Positions 34,802 through 44,426 of a DNA stretch of 60,752 bases are shown here, one piece after another (position 1 is the stretch's first letter; the number at the start of each line of letters is the position of its first letter). The position numbers were made by a program, and so were the translations under genes. The DNA comes from an uncultured Lachnospiraceae bacterium. Lineage in GTDB: Bacteria > Bacillota > Clostridia > Lachnospirales > Lachnospiraceae. The notes beneath the pieces are model-generated. The model saw only the letters and a list, made by a program, of their open reading frames with translations. It did not search any database and was not told where the DNA came from. The stretch is from the NCBI GenBank assembly GCA_947625755.1, contig CANQPJ010000011.1, forward strand, positions 1-60,752. The letters are read 5' to 3'.

Positions 34802-37338
34802 TATTGAACACCTCCTTCCACAACCTGAGCACTTAATTTTGCTACCTTGCTGCTGCCTACAGTTACATTATCGTTTGTATAGTTGATAATAATTGTTTTT
34901 ATATTGCCGTCTTTCTCATATGTATTGGCAATGACACCATCTGCGATAACCTTTCTTCCTGTCCAGTTATAACCAATCACCTGTGACAATGGTTCATTTA
35001 CTGTTGTGTAAATATCATGCACTAAATCTTCATACTGCTCAAATTCCGTTGAATAGTAATCCGAAGATTTTGTTGCTGACAGTAAATATGATGGTTGTTT
35101 TGTCAATACAAAAGATGGATTCAGATTATAATCAATCATTCTCAACTGGTCTGCTGCACTGTAGAATGAGAAGTTTGCATAAGGTGCATATACTTCCATT
35201 GTTCCATGCAGTACCATCTGTAAAAATGGAACTGTGTCTGTTTCATATACATACTGTGAAGTTCCTACCGCTGACTGTAAGTAACGGTCTGTATACTTCC
35301 ACAAATATTTGTTTGGAGATACCAGATTTACTTTGGTATCATTTTTCTTCATATCATCTAAAGCCTTCTGGTAATATGTAATGGCATCTGTTACAGTACT
35401 CTCAACGCCATCACTGTCATAAGAACTTACCAGAACATTTGAAGCGCCATCAATCGTAAACGACTTACTGCAGTCTCCCATATCTTCATATAAATCTGTT
35501 ATCCATGATGCTGTTTTCTCCGGTAATGCGTAACCAAATTCTGCAACCGGTACATTCTTCGGAAGTACAGTAGACTGGTCTACCTCTAAATATTTTGTAT
35601 TCAGATGTTTTGCAGCATTGCCATAGTAACCAAGCATATCCTCATTGATTGTTGTAAACTCTCTGGAGAAGGATATATCTACGCCCTGTTTCGTATATTT
35701 ATCCATCAAATCTTTGAATTCTGACTTTGAGCCTACACTGCTTGAAATACTGGTACTATTTGGTTTGGACAATGTCTCGCCGCCACTTTGCCAGCCAATC
35801 AGACCTGTGTTGATGTTTTTAATTCCTTTTCCCATAAGAGTCGCTAATATATCATCTACATCGCCGGCAGATGTCACTGCAACTTCCTGTGTTGAGAATA
35901 CACCCTTCTTTGAGTCTGACATAAGGAAATCTATTCTGATTGGAATTTCATTTCCCTGCTGGTTAACCTCCGTTAAAACTTTCTCATCAATCAGGTGTTG
36001 TCTGTATGCCTTTGCCATTCCTACATAATCAGCAGATGGCGTTCCATCACTGCCGTCACCGTTGAGGAACTGATACGTCAAATCAATATCAAATGTGTTA
36101 GGATCATCCTGTATCTTTCTGTAAGATTCTCCTGCCTGATTAATAACCTGATAAAATTCTGCATTGTATGTAAATGCCGCATAAGCGTATGTATATCTGA
36201 TTTCTCCATCATCTGTTGACGCCGGCACTGCATTAAGTGTCATATATTCATCGCCCTTGTCAGCGTATGCCAGAAATGCTGCCTGTGTTCCATCACCTTG
36301 AGAAATACCAAATACCGGCATTGTCGGATCTTTAACCGGAACTACATCATCAGCCACGGACTGATATGTCAGCTGCTTGGATGGATCTGCATTATATACT
36401 GCGCCTTCATATGGTGTAAATTTTGCTTTGTTATCCTGGAATCTGATTAATGCTCCGCTTCCATCAGGAATCAGTGCATAACCTGGCGTAACTTTCTTTG
36501 CCTTAACCTTTACCCAGTCTTCTTCTTTATTGTCAAAATACTTTAAGGCGCCGCCGCTTGCTCCGAGGAAAGGTGTAACAAGCACCTGTTTTACCTGTCC
36601 TATGCCATCACCTGTAATTTCTTTATATGGCACACTATAGTTGATTTTTCCCTCTTCGCCAAATGTAATATATACATTCATTCCAAGTTCCTTATCATCT
36701 AAATCAAATTTACATTCTAACTTGTAGATATGATTTGCCTCATCCTCTACCTGCAGACCGGATGTTCCGTCACTATCATCCTCTGCCGCTGATGAAACTC
36801 TTGTTGTCTTCATACTCTTACCGCTTCCGGTAAAGTATTCCACTGTTAATAAGGAATTGGCATATGCCGCAAACTGGTCATTCTGGAAAGAAGAATCAAT
36901 TGGTGAATTGGCAATTTCTTCTACCTGCTTTATTTTCTGTGCATTGCTGCCTTCCAAATCCAATTCGTCAGCATAATCAATAATATCCTCGTTGTTACCT
37001 TCCTCTTTTGCGTCTTTTACAATGTCAAACGCTTCTTCTATCTGTGACGGAAGAGGTGTATCAATACCTGTTTTCCAAACATATCCTGTCTTTGTGTTTT
37101 CGACTGCGATAATATCTCTGTCGTCACGGAAATAATATTTGTAATCTCCTACCTGACATAACAACTGATATGCCGAAGTGACCTCCAAATCAGATGTCAC
37201 TTTGTCCGGAGCAGGTCTTGTATCTCTGTTTGTATTAAGGAATGCAGCTCCTACTGCTACTCCCAATGAAAGGACACATAAGATGCTCACAACAAAGACT
37301 GTAATTTTTAATTTTCTTTTTCTACTAGCCTGTAACAT
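34801..37338 (-). CDS. DUF5696 domain membrane-anchored extracellular protein
   Basis: 845 aa. One N-terminal membrane segment (about 10-32) then an extracytosolic body. The first part is beta-rich (DYKYYFRDDRDIIAVENTKTGYVW). The second half has a glycosidase-like barrel pattern (INTGLIGWQSGG, DKYTKQGVDISFSREF, KYLEVDQSTVLP, EFGYALPE) typical of DUF5696 proteins. Function unproven: it could be an oligosaccharide-trimming enzyme at the membrane or a permease partner. It overlaps both neighbours (14 nt upstream, TAATG downstream), so it is tightly co-translated with the NHL/Yip1 protein and permease pair 1. Confidence 0.75.
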   Translation of the reverse strand: MLQASRKRKLKITVFVVSILCVLSLGVAVGAAFLNTNRDTRPAPDKVTSDLEVTSAYQLLCQVGDYKYYFRDDRDIIAVENTKTGYVWKTGIDTPLPSQIEEAFDIVKDAKEEGNNEDIIDYADELDLEGSNAQKIKQVEEIANSPIDSSFQNDQFAAYANSLLTVEYFTGSGKSMKTTRVSSAAEDDSDGTSGLQVEDEANHIYKLECKFDLDDKELGMNVYITFGEEGKINYSVPYKEITGDGIGQVKQVLVTPFLGASGGALKYFDNKEEDWVKVKAKKVTPGYALIPDGSGALIRFQDNKAKFTPYEGAVYNADPSKQLTYQSVADDVVPVKDPTMPVFGISQGDGTQAAFLAYADKGDEYMTLNAVPASTDDGEIRYTYAYAAFTYNAEFYQVINQAGESYRKIQDDPNTFDIDLTYQFLNGDGSDGTPSADYVGMAKAYRQHLIDEKVLTEVNQQGNEIPIRIDFLMSDSKKGVFSTQEVAVTSAGDVDDILATLMGKGIKNINTGLIGWQSGGETLSKPNSTSISSSVGSKSEFKDLMDKYTKQGVDISFSREFTTINEDMLGYYGNAAKHLNTKYLEVDQSTVLPKNVPVAEFGYALPEKTASWITDLYEDMGDCSKSFTIDGASNVLVSSYDSDGVESTVTDAITYYQKALDDMKKNDTKVNLVSPNKYLWKYTDRYLQSAVGTSQYVYETDTVPFLQMVLHGTMEVYAPYANFSFYSAADQLRMIDYNLNPSFVLTKQPSYLLSATKSSDYYSTEFEQYEDLVHDIYTTVNEPLSQVIGYNWTGRKVIADGVIANTYEKDGNIKTIIINYTNDNVTVGSSKVAKLSAQVVEGGVQ

Positions 37339-39388
37339 TTCTTATAATCTCCTTTCCTACTGTTAATAAGAAGTCATATAACTGCTCCCACATGATAATT
37401 ACTACGAGGACAACAATGGCTGCAATCAACATGAATACAACTGTGATAATCAGACTGAGTACCATCTGTTTAAAATCATAGTCATGTACTGTTGCAAGAC
37501 CTTCAAAAATAACTGCCACGGTCCATCCTACACCGATTATCATAATCACTGTCAGTATAAATGCTTCGTTGTATGTTAATACATATGACATTCCAATTGT
37601 AATCAACATACTGAACATGGCAGGCATCAGTCCGTATGCCGGAATCATAAATACCTGTTTCAATGTTCCGTCACCATCTGTAATAGATGTTACCAGATAG
37701 TTACAGATAATGAATAAAATAAGTATTGCGAAAAATCCTACAACAACTGCTCCCATATCCATATCTTCTACATCTGTATACTGGTATATAAATCCTTTAC
37801 TGGTCTGATATAGCATGTATACTCCAAAGAATATGATATATATCACTAATGCAGCCAGTGGGGAACCGTTCTTTCCGACTCTAATGTCATAATATCTGTC
37901 AATCGGATGTTTTGTACATTTGAATGAATATCCAATCTCTCCGATAACAGGAAGTTTTTTCAGTTTCTGCCCCAATGCTTTCCGTTTTCTTTTTATTACT
38001 TTCTTCTTATCTATAAGTCCGATAACAATCTTTAAGATAACAAGAAGAATAATGACAATCAGGGCAATACTCAAATTCTGCTGCAATGATTTGTTTCTTA
38101 CTTCCCAGAAAGCATCGGAATAACCGGTTCTGTTTCCTGCAATTTCAAAATGCTCCATAGCCTTATCATATTCTTCATAGTTGAAATATGCTTTGGCTAC
38201 TCCATTATGTGCCAGCACGGACATCTGGTTCAGTCTTAATACATAACTCCAATCCTTCAATGCACTCTCATAATCGCCATCTTCATATTCCTTAAGCGCC
38301 GCATAAATGGTTGTTGCATATTCTGTTGGTGTAAATGACTGAAGGAATCCTTTCTCTCCGTCTGCTGTCCAGATATTTCCTGCTTTGTCAATCGCAATAG
38401 TAGTAAGCGATGAGAAAAGACCGGATACGTCTTTTTCTCCTGCTTCCTCGCCGAAGTTGAATATCATTTCTCCGGACATTGTGTATATCCATATGTAACC
38501 TTTTGTATCACAAGTATAGATAACGCCATTTTCATCAACTGTCACATCGGTTAATGCATCAGATGTGGTAACAGGATTGTTAAACATGTTGGTACCATTT
38601 GTACTGTGTTTCTTTAAGAGGTCGTCTCCGGTACCCATACAGGTTGAATAAGCAGTACCTTCTCCGTCTACATATACATTGGAAAATGTTGACGGCAATG
38701 TGTTCAGCAGCTCTGAATTTTTTTCCTGTTCTTTTGTATATATCAGTTTCAGAAATACCTGCTGTGGCGACAGCCTTGATTTGTTTGATGTAAAGTATCC
38801 CAGAAATTCGCCTGTGTTTGCTAACTGGATAACACCGTTATACACACCTTCTGAAACAATATATAAGTTATTACCGCTATCTACGGCAATCTTACTTGGT
38901 TCATAGTTGGTGTCAGCAAATATCGGAGCTGTCGGCTTATCATACTGCCTTACATATTTGTAGTTTTTATCAAAACGGAAAACTGTTTTTGCGCCTGTAT
39001 CGGCAACATAGATTTCTCCGTTTTTTGTTCTGTAGATTCCTTTTGGATTTTTAAATCCGGCAAATCTACTGTCTTGAACACTGTCCTGATTCAGTATTTT
39101 CACAACTTTTTCAGTATCCAGATTGTAGATTACAATCCTTGCATTGCCGGTGTCGGCAATGTATACCAGATTATTTTCATCAATAACCATATCTTCCGGA
39201 TTCTGTAACCCCAAATCTGTAATTGTTCTGTCCGGTAAATAAGCATCCTGTGTTCTTACTAAATCGCCTTCATCATCCAATGTATAGGAATAACTCGTAG
39301 CCTGTGAAGCCGAAACAGGAAGCATCGACATTACCACAAATGCCAGTGCGAGGAACAGAACCAATGATTTGTTTAATATTTTTTTCAT
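37325..39388 (-). CDS. NHL beta-propeller / TPR / Yip1-domain membrane protein
   Basis: 687 aa. Signal peptide 1-28; NHL-type beta-propeller about 40-345, seen as repeats such as NPEDMVIDENNLVYIADTGN and NPKGIYRTKNGEIYVADTGA. A TPR-like pair of helices lies at about 365-430 (YESALKDWSYVLRLNQMSVLAHNG). A membrane segment at 441-461 is followed by a cytosolic stretch and a Yip1-type domain with about five membrane segments (490-680). The propeller therefore lies outside and the Yip1 part in the membrane. Proteins of this make-up sit beside sugar ABC permeases in Clostridia, but no function is established. It could be an assembly factor or sensor of the transporter. Confidence 0.75.
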   Translation of the reverse strand: MKKILNKSLVLFLALAFVVMSMLPVSASQATSYSYTLDDEGDLVRTQDAYLPDRTITDLGLQNPEDMVIDENNLVYIADTGNARIVIYNLDTEKVVKILNQDSVQDSRFAGFKNPKGIYRTKNGEIYVADTGAKTVFRFDKNYKYVRQYDKPTAPIFADTNYEPSKIAVDSGNNLYIVSEGVYNGVIQLANTGEFLGYFTSNKSRLSPQQVFLKLIYTKEQEKNSELLNTLPSTFSNVYVDGEGTAYSTCMGTGDDLLKKHSTNGTNMFNNPVTTSDALTDVTVDENGVIYTCDTKGYIWIYTMSGEMIFNFGEEAGEKDVSGLFSSLTTIAIDKAGNIWTADGEKGFLQSFTPTEYATTIYAALKEYEDGDYESALKDWSYVLRLNQMSVLAHNGVAKAYFNYEEYDKAMEHFEIAGNRTGYSDAFWEVRNKSLQQNLSIALIVIILLVILKIVIGLIDKKKVIKRKRKALGQKLKKLPVIGEIGYSFKCTKHPIDRYYDIRVGKNGSPLAALVIYIIFFGVYMLYQTSKGFIYQYTDVEDMDMGAVVVGFFAILILFIICNYLVTSITDGDGTLKQVFMIPAYGLMPAMFSMLITIGMSYVLTYNEAFILTVIMIIGVGWTVAVIFEGLATVHDYDFKQMVLSLIITVVFMLIAAIVVLVVIIMWEQLYDFLLTVGKEIIRNVTG

Positions 39389-39399
39389 TTTCTGCCTCC

Positions 39400-40269
39400 T
39401 TACTTGATACCGGAACTTGCCATTGTGTTCATAACCTTAGACTGCATACATATGAATATTACCAGGTTTGGAATAAACATAATCAGGTTGGCTGCTGCCA
39501 CCATACCGGCTGCTGCCACTGCGTTATTAACACCAATGGAATTCACGTAATATGTTAATGTTCTTAATGCTTCGTTTGTTATATAGTTGTTTGATGTTTC
39601 CACGTTGCCCCATACCTGCTGGAATGTAAGAACAACGGAAGTTGCCAGCGCCGGCTTGGTAAGAGGAATGATAACTTTTCTCAGGATTACAATATCTCCC
39701 GCTCCGTCTACCACCGCTGCTTCAATGAGTGCATCCGGTATGCCGTCCACAAACTGCTTAACCAGGAACAAACCTACCGGCATGGCAATCAATGGAAGAA
39801 TGTGTGCAAACCATGTATTGTATGCACCAAGATTTACTATAATTAAGTAACGTGGAATACCAACTGCTGTTGCCACAAACATAAGAGCCATCTGGTTGAT
39901 TTCCCACAAGGCGCCTTTAATTTTGAATTTCTTCTTGGAAAAAACATAAGCCGCCATAATTGTGATAATTAAGTTTAATACCACCGTAAGTACTGTAACA
40001 ATCAATGAATTCAGGAAATATCTCGACATTGGAATGCCGGTAGAACCCGCTAAATTCATAAGATTTTTAAAGTTATCCATTGTAGGATTCTGTACAAAAA
40101 TCGTTGGTGGGAATCTGAATAATTCTCCAAGTGGCTTAAACGCTTGATTTATCAAATATATTACAGGAATAATCATGAATATTGATAAAGGAAACGCTAT
40201 AGCATGGAACTTTAACTGTCCCTTTGAAAATCTTGAAGGATTAATTCTATTACCTTGAAAATTTGCCAT
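39400..40269 (-). CDS. Carbohydrate ABC transporter permease, MalG type (pair 2)
   Basis: 289 aa, about six membrane segments; EAA loop EAAVVDGAGDIVILRKVIIPL. AAGGAGG upstream of the ATG, 16 nt after the preceding permease. Not a close copy of the 317-aa permease (different N-terminus, shorter), so the two pairs are not a recent duplication. Confidence 0.88.
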   Translation of the reverse strand: MANFQGNRINPSRFSKGQLKFHAIAFPLSIFMIIPVIYLINQAFKPLGELFRFPPTIFVQNPTMDNFKNLMNLAGSTGIPMSRYFLNSLIVTVLTVVLNLIITIMAAYVFSKKKFKIKGALWEINQMALMFVATAVGIPRYLIIVNLGAYNTWFAHILPLIAMPVGLFLVKQFVDGIPDALIEAAVVDGAGDIVILRKVIIPLTKPALATSVVLTFQQVWGNVETSNNYITNEALRTLTYYVNSIGVNNAVAAAGMVAAANLIMFIPNLVIFICMQSKVMNTMASSGIK

Positions 40270-40285
40270 TTACTTTTCCTCCTTT

Positions 40286-41227
40286 CTAATACTCATCTTT
40301 TTCTGTAAATAACTTGTTAGCTACCTGACTGCATATCCATACGAGACACAAGAGCGCTACGGAAACTGCCGCTGCATAACCCATCTCATATCGTACAAAT
40401 GCGTAGTCATCAATATGGTTGGCAATCAACTGTCCGGAATATTCCGGTGTCGGGTTGGCGCCTGCCAAAGCTACACCAATCCAGCCCATGTTGAATGCAT
40501 TTACGATGGACATAACCGCACCGAATAACATCTGCGGTTTCATGGATGGAACAGTGATATAAATAATTTCCTGTGCCCTGTTCTTGATACCGTCCACATA
40601 AGCTGCTTCGTAAAGTTCCTGATCGATATTCATGATACCGGAGAGCATTGACAAAAATCCGATACCCATCGATGACCATAACGATACGAAAATCATGATA
40701 ATCATAAAGTAGTCCGAGGAAATCAACCATTGTATCGGTTGATTGATAAATCCTAATTTCTGCAGATATGCATTGGCAAGACCACTTTGGTCACCGGAAA
40801 AGATTGTTTTCCAGATAACCTGAATCATAATCTGTCCTACCATGGAAGGTGTGTACATTGCCAAGGCATATAGGGTTCTTGCTCTCGGAGTAACCTGCGC
40901 CAAAATCCATGCCATAATAAATGATAATACATATCCACCCACACCTACTACGATAGCGTAGAGGACTGTGTTTGGAAGTACATATTTCATAAATACTTCA
41001 TCACCTGTAATCAATGTTATGTAATTCGTCATTCCTGCAAAGGAAGGTGTATTAATAACATCAAAATATGTGAATGACAATCCTATTGCAATAATAATCG
41101 GCAACAGGATAAATGTGAAAAACAACAAAGCGTAAGGGAGCATAAGTAAAAATGAATGAAATCCTTCCGACTGAGTGAATTTCTTGAAACTCTTCGGCTG
41201 TTCTACAGCTACAGTTGTACTAGTCAT
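40286..41227 (-). CDS. Carbohydrate ABC transporter permease, MalF type (pair 2)
   Basis: 313 aa from ATG (MTSTTVAVEQ). A GTG two codons earlier is less likely because GGAGGT sits at good distance from the ATG. About six membrane segments; EAA loop EAAYVDGIKNRAQEIIYITVP. The start overlaps the end of the large binding-protein gene by 8 nt. Confidence 0.88.
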   Translation of the reverse strand: MTSTTVAVEQPKSFKKFTQSEGFHSFLLMLPYALLFFTFILLPIIIAIGLSFTYFDVINTPSFAGMTNYITLITGDEVFMKYVLPNTVLYAIVVGVGGYVLSFIMAWILAQVTPRARTLYALAMYTPSMVGQIMIQVIWKTIFSGDQSGLANAYLQKLGFINQPIQWLISSDYFMIIMIFVSLWSSMGIGFLSMLSGIMNIDQELYEAAYVDGIKNRAQEIIYITVPSMKPQMLFGAVMSIVNAFNMGWIGVALAGANPTPEYSGQLIANHIDDYAFVRYEMGYAAAVSVALLCLVWICSQVANKLFTEKDEY

Positions 41228-44200
41228 TTGCACTTACCTCCTCTCCCGGATCTGCCTTTGCTTTCTCCTGATTTTGTTTTATCCAGTCATAACCTTGTAA
41301 CTTGAACTTCTTAATCATCTTTCCGTCTTTGTCATAATATCCAAGCTCCTGCATCTTACGGACAATTTCTTTGTTAACATCATTCTTTGCCTCGTCTGTA
41401 GCTACTTGCGCTGATGTGCCGTCAAATACCATTGTTGTCCAAATATTAGAAATTGTTCTTTCAAGCAGATACTGTCCCGGTGTTCTCGTTACGTCAGTTA
41501 CCCAGTCTATCTGTTCTGTAATAATCTTCTTATCAGCTTCATCCATAGGGTTATTATCCAATGCCGCTCTGTTTGCTGATAACCAGAAGAATGTCTTTCC
41601 ATAGGAAGAACGAAGTGTATATGTATATTCTGTCTGAACATCTTTACTGGTCCACCATTTCATGAACTCCCATGCTGCTTCTTTTCTGTCACAGGCTTTA
41701 AAAATAACTCCGCCCGTTCCATTTGCTACGAAAGTTCTATTGATGACACCGTCTTCCTGTTTGGTTCCCAGATATTTGGAAATAGCCCATTTACCATTCA
41801 ATTCCTGGGCACCGTTTTTAATCAACGTATAATCTTCCATACCGATAATACCGATAGGATTTACAGAATATCTAAATGAGTTAAAGAAGTTCTGTACGGA
41901 TGTCTCAAGAGAATATTTTGTAAATAAGTCTCCTAATAACTGTAATCCCTTCACGGATTTCTTTGTATCAATACCCGTAGTAACCAATCCTTTATCGTCC
42001 TGTACATACAGCTCTCCTCCATTCTGCAATGCCATAGGGGCTGTCTGATAGAACCACTTGTATCCTGTTACGCCATTAGCGATATTGTGGTAGAAGTTCA
42101 TTCCGTATCTCTGCAATGTTGGGAGAATATCAATAAGCTCTTCCCATGTATCCGGTACTTTCAGTCCCAGACTGTCAAAAATATCGGACCTGTATACCAC
42201 CGTATTGAAATCTGTGGTCTCCGGAATTGCGTAAACTCCTTCATTATATACATATGATACAAATGCACCCGTTGGGAATCTTCTGGCTGTTGTCCAGAAA
42301 TCATCAAATTTTGTTAAATCATATAAAGCGCCACGGCTTGATAAATCAAATGGTAAATAAGACATCAGTCCCAGTGCAATATCCGGAGTCTCATTCGCTG
42401 CAATCGCCAACGTCAGTTTCGCCGGATCAGGCATGGTAGAAATTTTTACTTTAATATCCTTGCCGGTCTTTTCCTTATAATATGGAACAAACTCTGTATC
42501 TGCCATCTTTTGTAACAAATCTACATGCGTAATCGCTCTGTTAACCCAAATAGTTATTGTATTTTCATCATTATCAACCGTTGTAGCGTATTTTTCAGAA
42601 GTAAAGGTATTTACCAGCGTTCTGATAGATGTCCAAAGCGAGCCTCCCATGGAAGCATTGGCTCTGCCAATCTGTCCCTTGTCAGCTGTAACATATATTC
42701 TGTCCAACGTAAAACCATTTGAGGTTACTTCTGTTGTAAAGTTACTCAACGCAACCAGTATGGAGTTATCTGCTCCGGTGAGTTCCTCTGTATGAAGTGC
42801 AATATCGTCCGGATATTCCTTCATTGTATCGATATATTCTTCCGCCTGGTCCAGATATGTCAGAATTGCGCCGCTGTTTCCATTCGGTGAATAATCCTGA
42901 AGCATAAATCTGATGTGCTGAATAATTGTTTCATATGCATTCAGATACTTAACAATATTTGGAATATATTTTGTCATCTTCCAGTTACGTTCCGTATCGA
43001 CATCGCTGCCCGTAATCTTTGTGATTTCTAATTGAAAATCTGTAATATGTTTCTGCATAATCAAAGCATATGTGTATGCTTCCATCACCGGCTGATTTTC
43101 CTGTTTGATGGAAATTGTGTGAACTCCCTCGGTCAAATAGAAGTTGTAGTTGTTTCCGTCTTTGTCAGCCAATGTCAGATTCTCATATCCTGATGCCACA
43201 GGAGCAAATGCATAATTATATAACTCCTTAAATGGAACTGCTCCATCCAGCTTTATGGTTTCAAAAGTCTGGAACTCTTTCTTTTCATTAGAATAATGGA
43301 ATGTAATATTGTAATTACCTGCTTTTTTTACATTAATCTTGTATGTAACTTCAATACCTGCCGCAGCCCATTTTAATGTATTTAATTTTTCATAATCTAT
43401 GTTGAATCTTGTAAGTGAATCTTCTGCATCTGTGCCATAAACGGCATCTGTTGAATTTTTATTTGAATAATATACTGCATCCACAACCATTGCATTTTCC
43501 GAATCTTTAATTAACTCTGCATCGCTATGCTGTGCTGCATATTCTTTATAAGAAACTGTGTCATCAATAGCAGCTTCCACCTTCATATTTCCAAGTGCCA
43601 ATCCGCCGGATGATACATTTTCTATTTCAATGGTATTTTCGCCTTTTTCCAACATAAAGGCTAACGGAGTGGTCGAAACATATGTATTATTGTAAAGATA
43701 TGTATTAATCCATTCCTGTACTCTTTCCTGGCTCGGTGCCATTTCATCACCGTAGCTGTCTAACGGAAATTCTTTTTTGTCTTCACTGCCTACAAAATTA
43801 TCATCTTGCGTGTCCTTCCAAATGATAGGCAGTGCAATGGTATTCATTTCAGTATACTGTACTTTTCCATTTACAGTTGCACTTACGGTATAATCTGACA
43901 ACGACTCTCCAACAGAGATATAATCAATATTCAGATAATACAGACCTGCTTCCGAAACATTTACTTTGTATGTAGCAGTGTCTTTATAATCTAATTCTTT
44001 CATCCGTCCTTTATAATCCTGTACGTTTTTCGGGACAGAGCTTTTGCTTTTATTTTGTTTGTAATATTGTTTTGCATTAATGCCGTTGTTTAGTTCTGCA
44101 TCATATTTTCCCTTGCCGGTTTTGGTGTTCTGTTTAATAAAATCGGTGTAATATACCTCCGCCTTTTCTCCTTTACTCAAATATGATGTGTTAAGTAATT

Positions 44201-44333
44201 TATATGCTTCTTCCAGTTTCTGACCGTCTACATCCTTGATGTATGTAGCGTCTTCGCCTCTGAGGAAGAAAACACATACAACCGCAACAATGATAACTAA
44301 TGCAATAACACCAGTAATAATCTTTTTTTTCAT
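41220..44333 (-). CDS. Membrane-anchored giant solute-binding protein with two N-terminal CBM-like domains
   Basis: 1037 aa from MKKKIITG (AAAGGAAGG upstream). A single N-terminal membrane segment (about 4-24) anchors it; there is no lipobox. Two beta-sandwich regions (about 30-260 and 275-440) resemble CBM6/35-type modules (TATYKVNVSEAGLYYLNIDY, ITYKINVKKAGNYNITFHYS have the same pattern). A helical stretch follows, then an extracellular solute-binding domain from about 590 (ITIWVNRAITHVDLLQKMAD, ETPDIALGLMSYLP, FEVWTS-like WEFMKWWTS). Such fusion could let the importer hold a long glucan while feeding its end to permease pair 2, whose genes follow directly. Ligand inferred from context. Confidence 0.8.
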   Translation of the reverse strand: MKKKIITGVIALVIIVAVVCVFFLRGEDATYIKDVDGQKLEEAYKLLNTSYLSKGEKAEVYYTDFIKQNTKTGKGKYDAELNNGINAKQYYKQNKSKSSVPKNVQDYKGRMKELDYKDTATYKVNVSEAGLYYLNIDYISVGESLSDYTVSATVNGKVQYTEMNTIALPIIWKDTQDDNFVGSEDKKEFPLDSYGDEMAPSQERVQEWINTYLYNNTYVSTTPLAFMLEKGENTIEIENVSSGGLALGNMKVEAAIDDTVSYKEYAAQHSDAELIKDSENAMVVDAVYYSNKNSTDAVYGTDAEDSLTRFNIDYEKLNTLKWAAAGIEVTYKINVKKAGNYNITFHYSNEKKEFQTFETIKLDGAVPFKELYNYAFAPVASGYENLTLADKDGNNYNFYLTEGVHTISIKQENQPVMEAYTYALIMQKHITDFQLEITKITGSDVDTERNWKMTKYIPNIVKYLNAYETIIQHIRFMLQDYSPNGNSGAILTYLDQAEEYIDTMKEYPDDIALHTEELTGADNSILVALSNFTTEVTSNGFTLDRIYVTADKGQIGRANASMGGSLWTSIRTLVNTFTSEKYATTVDNDENTITIWVNRAITHVDLLQKMADTEFVPYYKEKTGKDIKVKISTMPDPAKLTLAIAANETPDIALGLMSYLPFDLSSRGALYDLTKFDDFWTTARRFPTGAFVSYVYNEGVYAIPETTDFNTVVYRSDIFDSLGLKVPDTWEELIDILPTLQRYGMNFYHNIANGVTGYKWFYQTAPMALQNGGELYVQDDKGLVTTGIDTKKSVKGLQLLGDLFTKYSLETSVQNFFNSFRYSVNPIGIIGMEDYTLIKNGAQELNGKWAISKYLGTKQEDGVINRTFVANGTGGVIFKACDRKEAAWEFMKWWTSKDVQTEYTYTLRSSYGKTFFWLSANRAALDNNPMDEADKKIITEQIDWVTDVTRTPGQYLLERTISNIWTTMVFDGTSAQVATDEAKNDVNKEIVRKMQELGYYDKDGKMIKKFKLQGYDWIKQNQEKAKADPGEEVSAND

Positions 44334-44426
44334 TGTTGTCCTTCCTTTTGCCACAAAAGCGGAACTACATAAGTGGTAATTCCGCAATTGCATATTTGAT
44401 TAATAATATATTTCAACTAAAACCTT

